NCBI GenBank assembly: GCA_011109175.1
Contig: RDEW01000002.1
Span: 1,182,676-1,246,675, forward strand
DNA length: 64,000 nucleotides
Direction of reading: 5' to 3'
Origin: Dicyema japonicum
Lineage: Eukaryota > Dicyemida > Rhombozoa > Dicyemidae
Positions 23,241 through 41,904 of the stretch are shown in pieces. Each line of letters begins with the position of its first letter. The stretch's first letter is position 1. The notes below the pieces were generated by a model that saw only the letters and a list, made by a program, of their open reading frames with translations, did not search any database and was not told where the DNA came from. The position numbers and the translations under genes are program-made.

Positions 23241-23863
23241 TTATGTAATTATTATTAAAAAGCACTTCCGAGAAAACATAAAATTAGTTAAGTTTCCCTT
23301 GTGCCGTATTCCGAACCATCCTCTCCGTTAGCTTCAACCATGATCTCTGTTGCGCACTAGTTCTCTTAGGTATTCCAGGTCGTCTGCCATTTCCATTATA
23401 ATATCAGATGCTGTCCACACCCTTGTAACGTAGTGAATCAGGTCATGATGGACTGCAAATCCGAGACCATATTGTCGGCAGGCCAACGGAGGATAAAAAA
23501 GTGGAATTTTCCAAACAGTTCTGTACATTGTACGGTCGTTTTTGTCTCTTGTAAACAGCACACAGAGGCGTCATATTTAGTTAGATCGCATACCAGTTGG
23601 TGTTTCTTGTAAGGTCGATCAAGTCCTCTGCAATTGAAAGACTTTATAATTCTAATTTATTGTTTCTTAACTAAAAAAATTAACAATCAAATATCAGTTT
23701 CTATAACGAGTAGTATGGCTATTCATTTTCTTAACTAAAAATAAATCACTTTCTAAGAGTATTCATTGTTGTTAGTCTCTCTCGGCCTGTAATATAACAG
23801 GATTACAAAGTAATTAGTAGGGGGTCGACTTATACACCGCCAAATACGGTATTAACCCCATAT

Positions 23864-24180
23864 ACACCGAGAAATAAGTTAACAGTAAAAAATTAGTTAA
23901 ATGTATCCAATTTCCACTTTTCCATAAAGAGTCCATCCAGAATCAACATAAAAGGAAAAAGACGTCCATTATATGCAGTTGTGGAAACCCCTCCAGTGGA
24001 GTGGGGGAGAGCAAATGATCCTTTTTTATCAAGCCTGGCACTGGAAGCTACCTAGACAAATGGATCACATGATGCCACTCTAATACGAAGAGAAAGAGAA
24101 GGAACAGACGAAACAAACAAAAAAGTTTAACCGTTTACCCACGTGGCACCACTTGACGAAAACAATTTTATTTATCGTTT
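23864..24180 (+). repeat. Interspersed repeat family H, copy 1
   Basis: Starts ATACACCGAGAAATAAGTTA. The core is CAGTTGTGGAAACCCCTCCA followed by GTGGAGTGGGGGAGAGCAAA, which can fold into a GC-rich hairpin. The end is near a CACGTGGCACCAC block. About 80 percent alike by eye to 31121-31430. No protein is encoded and there is no tRNA-like B box, so class is unknown. Confidence 0.7.
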
Positions 24181-24672
24181 TATCGCTATTGAGGTTAAAC
24201 TGAGATTGTGATTTATATTTTTCGTAAATTATTTTTTAATCATAAAAAGAGATTTAAAGAAATCAATATAAGTAAAATAATTTAAACAAAGATCTTTGTT
24301 GTTTTGTTTGATCCTCATTCTATTTGTGCAGTTACTGGCATATGATCTTTCAAGTTCTTTCAATTTGGGCAAGGCTGGATTCGAACCTGGATCCTACGTG
24401 TAACCGACACTTTTTTTGTTCAAAACTTCTAATTTCGATGTCTCCTGAGTTTGCCACTTCTTCCATACTTTCAAGAAGGGAGACAAGGATTTTCATCATC
24501 ATTGGGCTATGTAAACATTAGTGGAATAGAGGTATGTACCACCTTAACCCTCCGAGGGATTAACCACGTGGTTAAGTGTTAATAATGGTTGTAATTAGTG
24601 TATATTATGTATAAAGTAAAAAATAATAATTTAAGGGGGTGAGGATGAATAGATTTAAAATATAAAATACAC
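24181..24672. other. Gene-free interval upstream of pantothenate kinase
   Basis: Contains TGGATTCGAACCTGGATCC at 24372, which reads as a B-box-like GGTTCGAATCCA on the minus strand, but no tRNA fold could be drawn. The last 130 nt are the probable PANK promoter. Confidence 0.35.
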
Positions 24673-25759
24673 ATGGAGTGTTTGTGTGGCATTGATGTGG
24701 GAGGAACATTAACAAAGATTGTCTGTTTTGAGCCGGAATCACTATTAGGATTGGTAAAGGATATATTTAGTGAGAAAGGATTGGATGAAGGATTAGAAAT
24801 TAATGATATTACTATTAGTGGAGTAAAGGGAAGTCTACATTTCATTCGTTTCTCAACATGCCAACTTATTGATAATATTTATTTGATATCAAAACTAAAA
24901 CTTAAAACAGGATTATGCTGCACTGGTGGGGGAGCCTTTAAATTTGAGAATGACTTGAGAGCAATTGGTCCTCAATTTGATCGATTGGATGAACTGACAT
25001 CCGTTATTAAAGGTCTTCACTTTGTTAACGAAATATCCCCCAATCAGGAATGTTACTTTATCAACCAAGACTATAGTCGATGTCATGTACCCTTAGATAA
25101 CACAAGACCATATTTGGTGGTTAATGTGGGATCTGGTGTTAGTATTATGAGAGTTGACTCAAAAACTGACTTTAAGAGAGTCTATGGATCAGGGTACATA
25201 CATAATTAATATTTCAGATTAGGTGGGGGAACATTCCAGGGATTGTGTGCTCTTTTGATTGGTTGTTCCTCATATGATGATGCTATTGACCTTGCCTCCC
25301 GAGGAGATCACACAAATGTTGATAAATTGGTAAGAGATATTTATGGTGGTGACTATGATGAGTGGAATCTATCTGGTAGTCTGGTTGCTTCTAGGTGGTT
25401 ATTGTTGTATATTATAGTTTTGGTAATATGATTCATTCTGATAAAAGGGAATTGGCCTCCAAGGAAGACATTGCCCTGTCAGCTTTGTTTATGATTTGTA
25501 ATAATCTGGGATCTATTTCTCGACTATGTGCTATAAATCAGGTATTATCCTTTATTAGTTTAGGGAGTCGACAGAGTTGTGTTTGTGGGTAATTTTTTTC
25601 GTATTAATGAATTTGCATTACAACAAATATCACAGTCATTACTCTTTTGGTCAAACACATCTCTTAGAGCATTGTTCCTTAAACATGAAGTTGTTATAAT
25701 CATTACTTTAGGGATATTTCGGGGCTGTTGGGTGTATTATTCATTATATTTATTCTTAA
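24673..25759 (+). CDS. PANK: Pantothenate kinase (eukaryotic type II PanK)
   Basis: Catalyses phosphorylation of pantothenate, the committed step of coenzyme A synthesis. Seen: N-terminal nucleotide-binding motif [23 protein letters not shown], a VNVGSGVSI motif, [44 protein letters not shown] and LFLKHEGYFGAVG near the end, all in PanK order. Introns at 25194-25217, 25395-25417, 25542-25563 and 25690-25711 (22-24 nt). Removing them leaves 996 nt, 331 codons plus stop, with no frame errors. The length is that of the catalytic core, with no long N-terminal targeting extension, so a cytosolic enzyme is likely. Which vertebrate paralogue it resembles most cannot be told here. Confidence 0.95.
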
Positions 25760-25814
25760 TATTTTTAAATTCATTACATTCATATTTTATTTCTCCGCTC
25801 ATCCTTTAATATGC

Positions 25815-25995
25815 GGTAAGGAAATCTGCTCCCCACGGATGTAGGCAGTCTTCTCCTCAAGCGGGTGACTCATGTCAAACTGTCTTCGATTTCTGCAAGA
25901 CGACAAATATTATTGTCGGATCTCTGAAAACATGTGGGTTTGATAGCTACCTTCCTGTTAGCCACCGGTCTCTTTCACTTGAAGGCACCGGGGAT
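25815..25995 (-). repeat. Interspersed repeat family F3, copy 4
   Basis: The reverse complement begins CCCCGGTGCCTTCAAGTGAA, then GAGACCGGTGGCTAACAGGA, as in the other F3 copies; the rest is diverged. Lies 55 nt past the PANK stop. Confidence 0.5.
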
Positions 25996-26365
25996 AAATA
26001 AATTAAAGTCCAAATTGTTAAAATTAAGTAGCTTTAATGATTAAGAGCGTGTTGAATATATAAATGTGTAAAAAGTTAGTATGAAATTGAAAACACAAAA
26101 GGATTTTATTAATTGATGATTAGTAGTGGTTTGTGGATTTATTAATGTTAGGTTTTTTTGAAAATTAAATTTTTCAAATTATTATGCACATTTTCAACAA
26201 GAAAGTTAATCCATTGACGTCGCTTGCACCATAATTTTTCAGACGAGCTTTTTTATGATACTTCAGTAACAAAAACTGTTTTAACAAATTGTCATATATT
26301 AAAAATTAAAAAATATAAAATATGAACTTATAAAATTAATAAATATTTAAATTATTACTTGTGAT

Positions 26366-26997
26366 ATGGCACCATTAAATCCATTTTTAGATGGGAGTGA
26401 TGATGAAGAATATACATTTGGGAAGCCCAACAAAGCAATTGCTGCTTCTAAGCGATCTGAATTACTAAACGAAGCAAAGGATATCCACCAACGTAAACTT
26501 GAGTCTACCAAACGAACTTTAGAGTTGATTAATGATAGTGAACTCACAGGAATCACCACAGCTGAGGTATTATTACTATGTAATAGTATTAGCAACTTTA
26601 CCATCAGGGGGATCAACTCAGGAATATCGAGTCTAAGCTTGAGGATATGGATGATAATCTGAAAAGCTCACAAAAGAATATTGATGGAATGGGAAGTTTT
26701 TTCAAGAGTTTTTTCTCACCAAAAAAGTCAAAAATTCCTGTTAAAACAGTCGAAAAGACAAGTTCGGAGAAACATAAGCACGTGAGTAGTGAAGTCCCTT
26801 TGGAAGCAAAGCAGGATGTGGACTCGAATATTGATTTGATATCATTGGGAACAAGTAGACTGAAGGGATTGGCAATTTCTTTGAATAATGAGATTGATGA
26901 GCACAACAAACACCTTGATAAAATAAACTCACGTACTGCTATGGTTGATGATAAATTAATGTCACAACAAACACAAATTAAAAAATTAATGAAATGA
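26366..26997 (+). CDS. SNAP29: SNAP-29-like Qbc SNARE
   Basis: Membrane-fusion SNARE carrying both Qb and Qc helices, with roles in autophagosome, endosome and Golgi fusion. Seen: an N-terminal NPF motif (APLNPFLDG) as in SNAP29 proteins; the Qb helix runs from NEAKDIHQRKLESTKRTL through TAEQLYHQGDQLRNIESKL; the linker has FFKSFFSPKKSK; the Qc helix is NIDLISLGTSRLKGLAISL through MSQQTQIKKLMK. There is no palmitoylated cysteine cluster in the linker, which separates it from SNAP-25. The single intron is 26567-26592 (26 nt). The spliced length is 606 nt, 201 codons plus stop, intact. Confidence 0.92.
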
Positions 26998-27942
26998 TTT
27001 ATATTATTTACTTTCACATTATTATATTAAATTTTGGTTAATTCATTTTGTCATGTTGGCGACTCTTAGGGATTGTTTATCTGGGTCACTTGCTCTGAAG
27101 AAAATTGCCTACATTTGTAACAACCAGACTTAACTTATTTCCCTTACCAAGCAACTTTGCTTGGTAGTGACTACGGGACGAGCGCCAAGCTACCGTTCCT
27201 GATTTTCCCAGATTTAAGGAATGTTAAATCTTTAATTTCATTTTGATCTCTCAATGTGTATGAATAAATATAGAAACATAATTTGACGTTCATTATATCA
27301 CATATGCATGATTATAGTGTACACAAGTGACAAAACCAAAGGTTTATATATAAATTATGTATTATGGTGTAATTCACTGTTCAACCAAAGTGACAATATG
27401 ATTAACCCTCAAGAGATTTTTCATACTAAGATATCAGTTAAATACGACAAATAGTAGAAAGGATTGATCAGACTCACCTAGGTTGAAGAATGTAGACTCT
27501 CAACAACTTTTGGTGGAGTCTGTCTCCGTTCAGCTCTTTGTGTTGCGTTTCCTTATTAGTTATTGTTTTCTGTCTGAGATCTTATTCAATACCCAAGATC
27601 TTATTTCGACAAAACAATCTACGAAACTCGGTCTGTGGGAGGAACGTGGTTTGACTTGGTCTAAACAATCGTGGGCTATTTGTAGATCTCTTATGCGAAC
27701 TAAAAAGGAATCTTAATTAGAAGTGCCTCGTATGTTTCGACTTTCCTACACCGAGGACATAGAATGTTAGCTCGACCCTACAATCTATCGATATTCCGAA
27801 GGATAACGGTTTCTTTCCATTTATCAATCCATTCGAATATTGACTATGGAGACACAAAGAGCCCTAAAAAGATTACGGTCTTCCATTTTGCATAAGGGAG
27901 AATCTCTCAGCGTTTTCGTCTCCATCGCAAACAATGCCAAAT
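26998..27942. other. Gene-free interval with a short perfect hairpin
   Basis: Holds a 9-bp perfect hairpin ACCAAGCAACTTTGCTTGGT at about 27149-27168. The ORF at 27483-27716 has no recognisable similarity. The TSD of the next retrotransposon starts at 27943. Confidence 0.4.
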
Positions 27943-28546
27943 AATTAATGTGAATGTCGCTGTGGAGGGATCGTCGATGCCAAAGGGCTGCACCCGCTCT
28001 CGTGCAAAAGGAGTGCGGGCAGAGCACCCCGCCATGCTGCTATGAACAACATTGTCTTGCGAGCTCTTGAAGCGGCAGGCTTCCCGGCAGTATTGGAACC
28101 TGTGGGATTGGACCGCGGAGATGGGAAAAGACCGGATGGGTTAACTGTCTTTCCGTTCACTGAGGGAAAATCGCTCGTATGGGACTGCACTGTTGTGGAT
28201 TCTTTCTCGAACTCGATGATGCTCAGCTCGGCGCAGTCTGCTGGATCGGCAGCCGATCTGGCCGAAAAAATCAAGATTAAAAAATATGGCGAAATTGGAG
28301 ACCGCTACCGTTTTGTACCGATAGCAATCGAGACGTCTGGTGCGGCTGGAAGTATTACAGCCTCTTTCCTAAAGGAAATCGGGGGGAAAATTGGCCCACC
28401 GCAAGAAAGACGTGCGGGAAGCGGTCTGGCTGAGGCAAAGAATTGGTATCGCTGTTATTCGCGGAAACGCTTACTCCGTGATGTCAGCAGCCGCTCTTCC
28501 TCATAGTTAATAAATAATATTTTATTGTTAATAAATTTTTGTTTAT

Positions 28547-28577
<31 letters not shown>

Positions 28578-28583
28578 GTGAAT
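27943..28583 (+). mobile_element. 5'-truncated RLE retrotransposon copy with poly(A) and 13-bp target duplication
   Basis: Body 27956-28570 lies between AATTAATGTGAAT at 27943-27955 and 28571-28583. It encodes the C-terminal part in one frame: CRCGGIVDAKGLHPLSC finger, then RPDGLTVFPFTEGKSLVWD and FVPIAIETSGAAGS, ending at 28506. The nuclease has the PD and D residues of the PD-(D/E)XK fold. The 3' end has a run of about 24 A. Intact coding, perfect TSD and long poly(A) point to a young insertion, unlike most RLE debris here. Confidence 0.92.
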
Positions 28584-28959
28584 AAACTTTTGTAATTATA
28601 TCTGATCACAACAAAATGAAATTCCCGAATGATCACACAACAGTTCACAATTTAAGACAATTTAGTGATTGTAAATAAAAGTAGTTCCTTAAGTGAGTTA
28701 ATTACAAAATACTAAATCATGGCATTTGTCGAAAAGTATAGTGATTCTTCTGACCAAAAGCTGAAAAAACCATAAAGTTGGCTTGTATGGAAAATCTCCC
28801 CCATTACAGCAGTATTTAAGATTATTTTCTTTCCTATTTGAATAATTTTGCACTCGCTACTCGTTGTGGTCGTTGTGGTGCTAAGTGAAAAGAAGAAAAA
28901 AGAAAAGGAAAATCAGAAAGAAGAGCAGCAATCTGCTAAATAAGATGAGGACGTAATTA

Positions 28960-31060
28960 ACCGTGTTTCCAGAACATCTCTTCCCTGCCTAATCTGTGGC
29001 AAATCAAACGAGAGGAAATTCGGCATTCAATGCACCCGTTGCCTCAATTTTGGACACCTTGAGTGCTATAAGCTAACAAGAAGGACCGCATACTCTCTGC
29101 CAAACTGGTCATGCCCCCATGAAAGATCTTATTTCTTCCACAACCGCCGAAGTGGGGAACTCCCTCATTAACTCAATAAAAACCCTCACAGACCGCATTC
29201 TTCGGGCCGATATTCTCCGACTATGCCAGAGGATTCTTTTCTACTTCAAAACTGATTGCCTTCAGAAAGCCTTGTGGTATGTTAAGACCATCGCTATAGG
29301 CAACTTATTAAGGTGCCTTACGGCGAAGATTGCTGTCAGAACAGCGAGCAAGACTTTAAGTCCCCAACTGTGCCCGACTCTACGAATGCTATAATAGTCA
29401 AACTGGACATACGCAATGCTTTCTATAGCATTCGCTAAGACAGAATCATAGAAGCTAGCATCTCCAGGATCTCGGAAATTAGCAGGATGGTGAAACTTGC
29501 ATACGGCACCCTATGTACCCTGATATTCAGGCAACACATCATCGAATCCAAGACCAAAGTTCAACAAAGGTGACCCTCTTGGCCACCTGTTCTTCGCCTT
29601 GGGTTGACTGTTCAGCATCGACGATGCGAACTCCATTGAACCTATGGTATCTGAACGACGCGACCATCGGAGATAATTGGGAACTTGTGGTGGCGGAAGT
29701 CGAGTTTGTCATCTCTGCACTTGCGGCACTAGGGTTGGAACCGAACCCATATAAATGTGAATTATAAACGTTTCTTGCGGAGAGAAGACTTCTGCCGTGC
29801 AGTGGCCGCTATTTCTGCTCAACTCCGCGATGTCTCGGTTACCAAACTTGAAAATGCAATTTTTCTTGGCTCTCCCCTACACTGAAATAATGTGTCAACT
29901 CTCGTGGAGGAAAAAATACATCACTCCAACAATTCAAATTAAATTTACAAACTTTGGACTTCCACATGGCTTTGTTTTTCCTCAGGAATTTCCACCTCAC
30001 GTAACGACTCCTTTTTCTTCTACGGACAGCCCCATGTTTCACGGATATGAACTTTTTAAGAGCCATCGACGAGAAGCTGAGGACTGCCGTTGAAGAAACA
30101 CTCAACATTTCTTTTGATAAAACTGGTTGGATCCAATGCAAACTACCTCCTCGCTACGGAAGAATCGGAATACGCCCACCACTAGAACTCGCCCTCCCGG
30201 CCTTACTTTCTTCGACATATGCTTCCAGTGGTCTCACACGCCAGATCCTACGCTACATTAACGGATCGAAAGTTGAATCAGTTGTATGCGTGGCTCGGGA
30301 AGTCTGGACACGACTGTGTGTTGGATTCCCGAAGAACGCTAATAAACAACGGGAATCGGACAAGCTTTTATGCTCAAAGATCATAGAAGAGATAAAACCT
30401 GTGCTTGATCAGTATCGTCTTGCTTGTCTGGCTTTTGCATCGAGTGGAGCCTGGCTCAGAGCATAACCATGTACCTCACTTGAGACACTATTGGATGACG
30501 ACACTACGAGGATTGTGGTTTCCGTCCGCCTCTGAATGTAAATGTGCACGACCCATCGGTGTAGATGTGGAGGAATGGTCAACACGAAACATCTTCACGC
30601 TCTTTCCGCTGGAGGAGTGCTGGAAGGAGTCCTAGACATGCCTCAATCAATGGAGTCATTGTTTAGGGACTTGAGTCTGCCGGATTTCCTGTCCAATTTG
30701 AGCCACTTGGACTTGCTCAAGCCAACTGAAAACTGGACGGAACCACTCTCTTCCCATGGGAGAGTAGTAAATACATTTCTTGGGACGTCACATGTGTCAA
30801 TAGTCTCTTTCCCTCCAACATTTCAACGACAGCAACTGACCATGCTCAGCTTCGGAGAAGATAGAGACTCTAAAGATAAAAAATACGCATGTTTTAGAGA
30901 ACAATTCATCTTCGAACCAGTGGTAGTCTAAACGACAGGAATAATTGGAAGCAGGTCACTGACGTTGCTAAACAGGATAGGCTCACTCATCGCGATTAAG
31001 AAAAACGATAGGAAAGAAAGGAGCTGCTCATTGAGGGCATTTCCATGCAAATCGTAAGGG
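28960..31060 (+). mobile_element. RLE retrotransposon with N-terminal PHD-like finger, internally deleted and frameshifted
   Basis: In order: a cysteine/histidine finger of C-x2-C, C-x2-C, H-x2-C, W-x-C type (CLICGKSNERKFGIQCTRC, then FGHLECYKL, NWSCPH) at 29000-29110; RT motifs PIAIGNLLRCLTAK, LDIRNAF, QQRDPLGHLFFALG-like block, and WYLNDATIGD at 29640 (an N where the YxDD box normally has D); the thumb region LPPRYGRIGIRPPLELALPA; a CRCGGM finger; and the nuclease tail LKPTENWTEP to 31060. Several frame breaks. The D-to-N change would impair RT if real. Confidence 0.75.
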
Positions 31061-31120
31061 GAAATGCGCTTTCAATATGAGATCAGGCAGCAGTTGCTAA
31101 CTGTTAGTTTTTTTAACTCC

Positions 31121-31430
31121 GATACACCAAGAAAGAAGTTAAAGTAAACAACTAATTAAGTGTATCCAGTTTCCACTTCTACAGAAACAGAGTCCATCCG
31201 GAATAAGACGTCCATTACATGCAGTTGTGGAAACCCCTCCAGTGGAGTGGGGGAGAGCAAATGATCTTTTTTCGTGCCGGCCTGGCACTGGGAGCCACCT
31301 AGACGTGGATCACATGACGCCACTCTAATAGGAAGAGAGAGCAGGAACAGACAAAGAAGCAGAAAACTTCAACCAATTAACCACGCAGCACCACATGGCG
31401 CCACGTGCTAATAGTTTTTGTGTTATAATA
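31121..31430 (+). repeat. Interspersed repeat family H, copy 2
   Basis: Starts CGATACACCAAGAAAGAAGT, with core GTTGTGGAAACCCCTCCAGT then GGAGTGGGGGAGAGCAAATG, and GATCACATGACGCCACTCTA. Collinear with 23864-24180. Directly follows an RLE tail, but copy 1 has no RLE next to it, so the two are separate. Confidence 0.7.
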
Positions 31431-32150
31431 AATTGTTTTTAATTAAAAAAAGTTTCTAAAACCAACAATGGAATACGTTTGTGTTTCGCGGACCTCCTCC
31501 CTATCTACCTTCGACAATGACAGAAATTATGTCTCTGAAATAGTGATCGTATAATGTGCTACCTTTAAGACATTAATAATTAATATATTCTGTTTGCTGA
31601 CCTATTTACTGATATTGTCCATCATTAATTCTATGTCTAATTCCTTGCATGAACTAATAATTGATTTTGAAAACACTAATATTGACTCTGGAAGAAAGAC
31701 AGTAAGGGAGGTTGACGATCACATACTCCCATTTACTTAAATAGTGGTTTTATAGGTCCAGTTCTCATTATCCAAGTGAACATTTATCCCCTCATTACTT
31801 TATATTTAGACTCTCTGGCTCGATGCTCTTCCCTCGATCCTACACAAGCTCGTTGGGGTCGGGTTTTCTTCTGATCACATTGGATCAGGCCTCCTCCATT
31901 ATTCCTTTGGATTAGGACCCCCGGCATCTTATTCTTTTTGTCCGTAGACCAGTTCTCTGTCACTCAGAAACCCTTTTTGTGTAGCCGCGATTTTCTGAAC
32001 AATAGTCAATGGTCTCCATATAAAATGCATTGCTCAAAGAATTGAGAGTAAAGCGTTTTTAGTTCCCGATTTTCCATAGTCCCGTTAGGCTTTTTTCCCA
32101 ATTTTTTGTTATTTTGATTACTTACACGTTTTTTACATTTCCTAAATATT
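31431..32150. other. Gene-free interval
   Basis: No recognised gene. A 35-codon ORF from 31634 (RKTVREVDDHILPF) looks protein-like, but I could not extend it through a plausible splice site, so it is not called. Confidence 0.35.
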
Positions 32151-32156
32151 TAGCGC

Positions 32157-32460
32157 AGTGTAGCGGTTGCCGGCAAGAGGCTTGAAGGTCCCGTCCCTAG
32201 TTCAAATTCTGATGCTGTACATTTCGGCTTAAGGTTCTATGCATCTCAATGCTTAGGCCTGACGAGTGACGCCGTCAGCAGTGAACATCTCCCTGCGGAA
32301 CCTGATCGTCTATATAGACACAACAAAAAAAGTGATGAGCATTCCTTGGTGTTAATTATGATAACTGTTCTTTACTTAAATAAAGTGTGTGTCCTGCCTG
32401 AGCGGAGCTATAGCTAATATGACTCTGCGCATAAGTGCAGTTGATTAGTTAAAGTATGTC
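32157..32460 (+). mobile_element. tRNA-derived SINE (family S1), copy 2
   Basis: Head GCAGTGTAGCGGTTGCCGGC with B-box-like TAGTTCAAATTCT. Then GACGAGTGACGCCGTCAGCA, CCCTGCGGAACCTGATCGTC and the conserved AACTGTTCTTTACTTAAATA and AAAGTGTGTGTCCTGCCTGA, with a GAGCTATAGCTAATATGACT end. Collinear with the 20.9-kb copy. No target duplication was found, so the ends are approximate. Confidence 0.75.
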
Positions 32461-32756
32461 CTCTCTATATCTCAGTGAAGGAGAAATTCCTTGAAATTCT
32501 GAACAAGATAGAACTATTGTGGAACATTAAGTGAGGAAATGTATTAGAATTAAGTATAAAACAGACCCAGGAACGGGACCTATGCGTTCGTGCTTTAACT
32601 ACGAAGCAAACCGTAATATGGTTGCTAGGTAATTCTCAACAAGCAACACATGAAAAACACTGTGAAATCTAAAAAACTAAATTTTGGATAAATAATGTAA
32701 AGATTTATAAATGGAAACGCGGTTATATTGAAATACCCATGAGGAGTATATTATGA

Positions 32757-33758
32757 TTAGTTTCTGATACCACGTTTATTCCAATGTAGACATTGATTCA
32801 ATCCAGAGTAAAACTCATAGTCAGAATTGAAGGAGACACATGGAATAGGGTTAATTGACCTACAAACAGATATTCTAAAATAAATAAAAATAAAGCCTCT
32901 GTCCTGAGGAGAGATAACAAACATTAACCCCATCAATGTTAATCTGAACGTGATCAATTGGTTCCAACTAATAAATAAAAAATAAAATTACAGTAATATT
33001 AGAATGTAGTGGAACAATCAGTGGTCTGAATGACAAAGAATGTGAACAAATAGGACAAATGACAATTCCTGAGACAGAAGGATGAAGTAAGGATGATCCA
33101 GCAGCAGCAGCATAAGCAGTACTACCAGTGGATGTAGAGATAATAACACCTAATAATAAATATAATAAAACCATCTCCCTCCACAGTGGTTAAGTGAATA
33201 TCATCAACATAAATATTAACTTTGCACATTCTAAAGTACTTATTACATGTTCTAATGGCAACAACATCATTCATTGCCTTAATATTTAATTACAACAACA
33301 GTTAATATTGAGTCTACTTTAGTTATTTCACAAAATAATCTTTCTCTGTTTAATATTTTGTAATCCCCTATTTTAATAATATTTATACCTTTAAACACAT
33401 TCTCTATTATATTTCTATATTCTTTGAATGAATGAGGAGTCAGAAACCCCATTGTCCCCAAATTAAACGGAATTGTTAATGGCATTGCAAGTGGAAACAG
33501 TGAAGAGGCATGCATTAATGTTCCGTCTCCACCAAGAGTTACTATTAAATCCACTTGTTTGTCTGATGAATATACTCTTAATTTATCAGTTATAGATTTA
33601 TCACTAAATTCAGTCTTTTCAGCATAAACTGTAATATTTTCATTCTATTAATTAGTCAAAACTACCTTCATAAGCCACCATATGATTTCATTAAATTCAT
33701 TCATTAAATCCGCATCAATCTTTTTAATAACTAATACTCGAGAAATACGAGACAACAT
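32757..33758 (-). CDS. NADK: NAD kinase
   Basis: Makes NADP from NAD and ATP. Seen: [10 protein letters not shown] near the N terminus, the NAD-kinase motif [43 protein letters not shown] followed by [13 protein letters not shown] (the glycine-rich substrate loop), [17 protein letters not shown] and a final [11 protein letters not shown]. Start ATG 33758, stop 32757-32759. Five introns of 21-24 nt; one, 32874-32895, has GC instead of GT at its 5' end. Spliced length is 891 nt, 296 codons plus stop, no frame errors. It lacks the long variable N terminus of many animal NADKs. Same strand as, and 279 nt downstream of, PRPF8. Confidence 0.95.
32874..32895 (-). other. 22-nt GC-AG intron in NADK
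   Basis: On the minus strand the exon ends GGACAGAG, the intron starts GCTTTATTTTT and ends ATTTTAG, and the next exon starts AATATCTG. Splicing here joins AG to A (Arg) and keeps the frame through the conserved C terminus. No GT lies within the permissible window. Confidence 0.75.
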
Positions 33759-34037
33759 TAAACACCTGCTTTTATTATAGTCATTTAATTTTTAAATTTT
33801 TATTTTTGAATTTATTAATTTTAATAAAAATTATCTTTTTGAATGTCCATCTACCACAACAAAAGTCCATTTGTCGGCTCTCGTTGGTTTCCTACATGTT
33901 AGTGAGGCTGGGATAACTTACTAACTAATAGTGATACAGAAAAAGACATCAAAATGACCTATATAGTTTTTATTGTGAACCAAGTGACCTTATGAAAAGT
34001 ATAAAAATAATAATAAAACCAAATGAACAAGAGTAAA

Positions 34038-41786
<7,749 letters not shown>

Positions 41787-41904
41787 ACAACAAACACTGT
41801 TACAATGAGTATTTCAATTTTTAATTTTTTAATTTTAATAATTCTTAACATAATTAATTAATATTTTGTATTACTTTATTTCAACAAATTTATTCATTTA
41901 ACAG
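41787..41904. promoter_or_regulatory. Probable PRPF8 promoter/5' UTR, bounded by a LINE
   Basis: Only about 120 nt of A/T-rich sequence separate the PRPF8 start codon from LINE-derived sequence transcribed the other way. No TATA or initiator could be assigned with confidence. Inferred from position only. Confidence 0.4.

Noticed and set aside
24360-24440. Minus-strand tRNA gene at the GGTTCGAATCCA-like sequence
   Set aside because: The T-arm bases do not pair and no acceptor, D or anticodon arm could be drawn.
31634-31741. 35-codon ORF with RKTVREVDDHILPF
   Set aside because: Too short, with no consistent splice sites to extend it and no family I could name.
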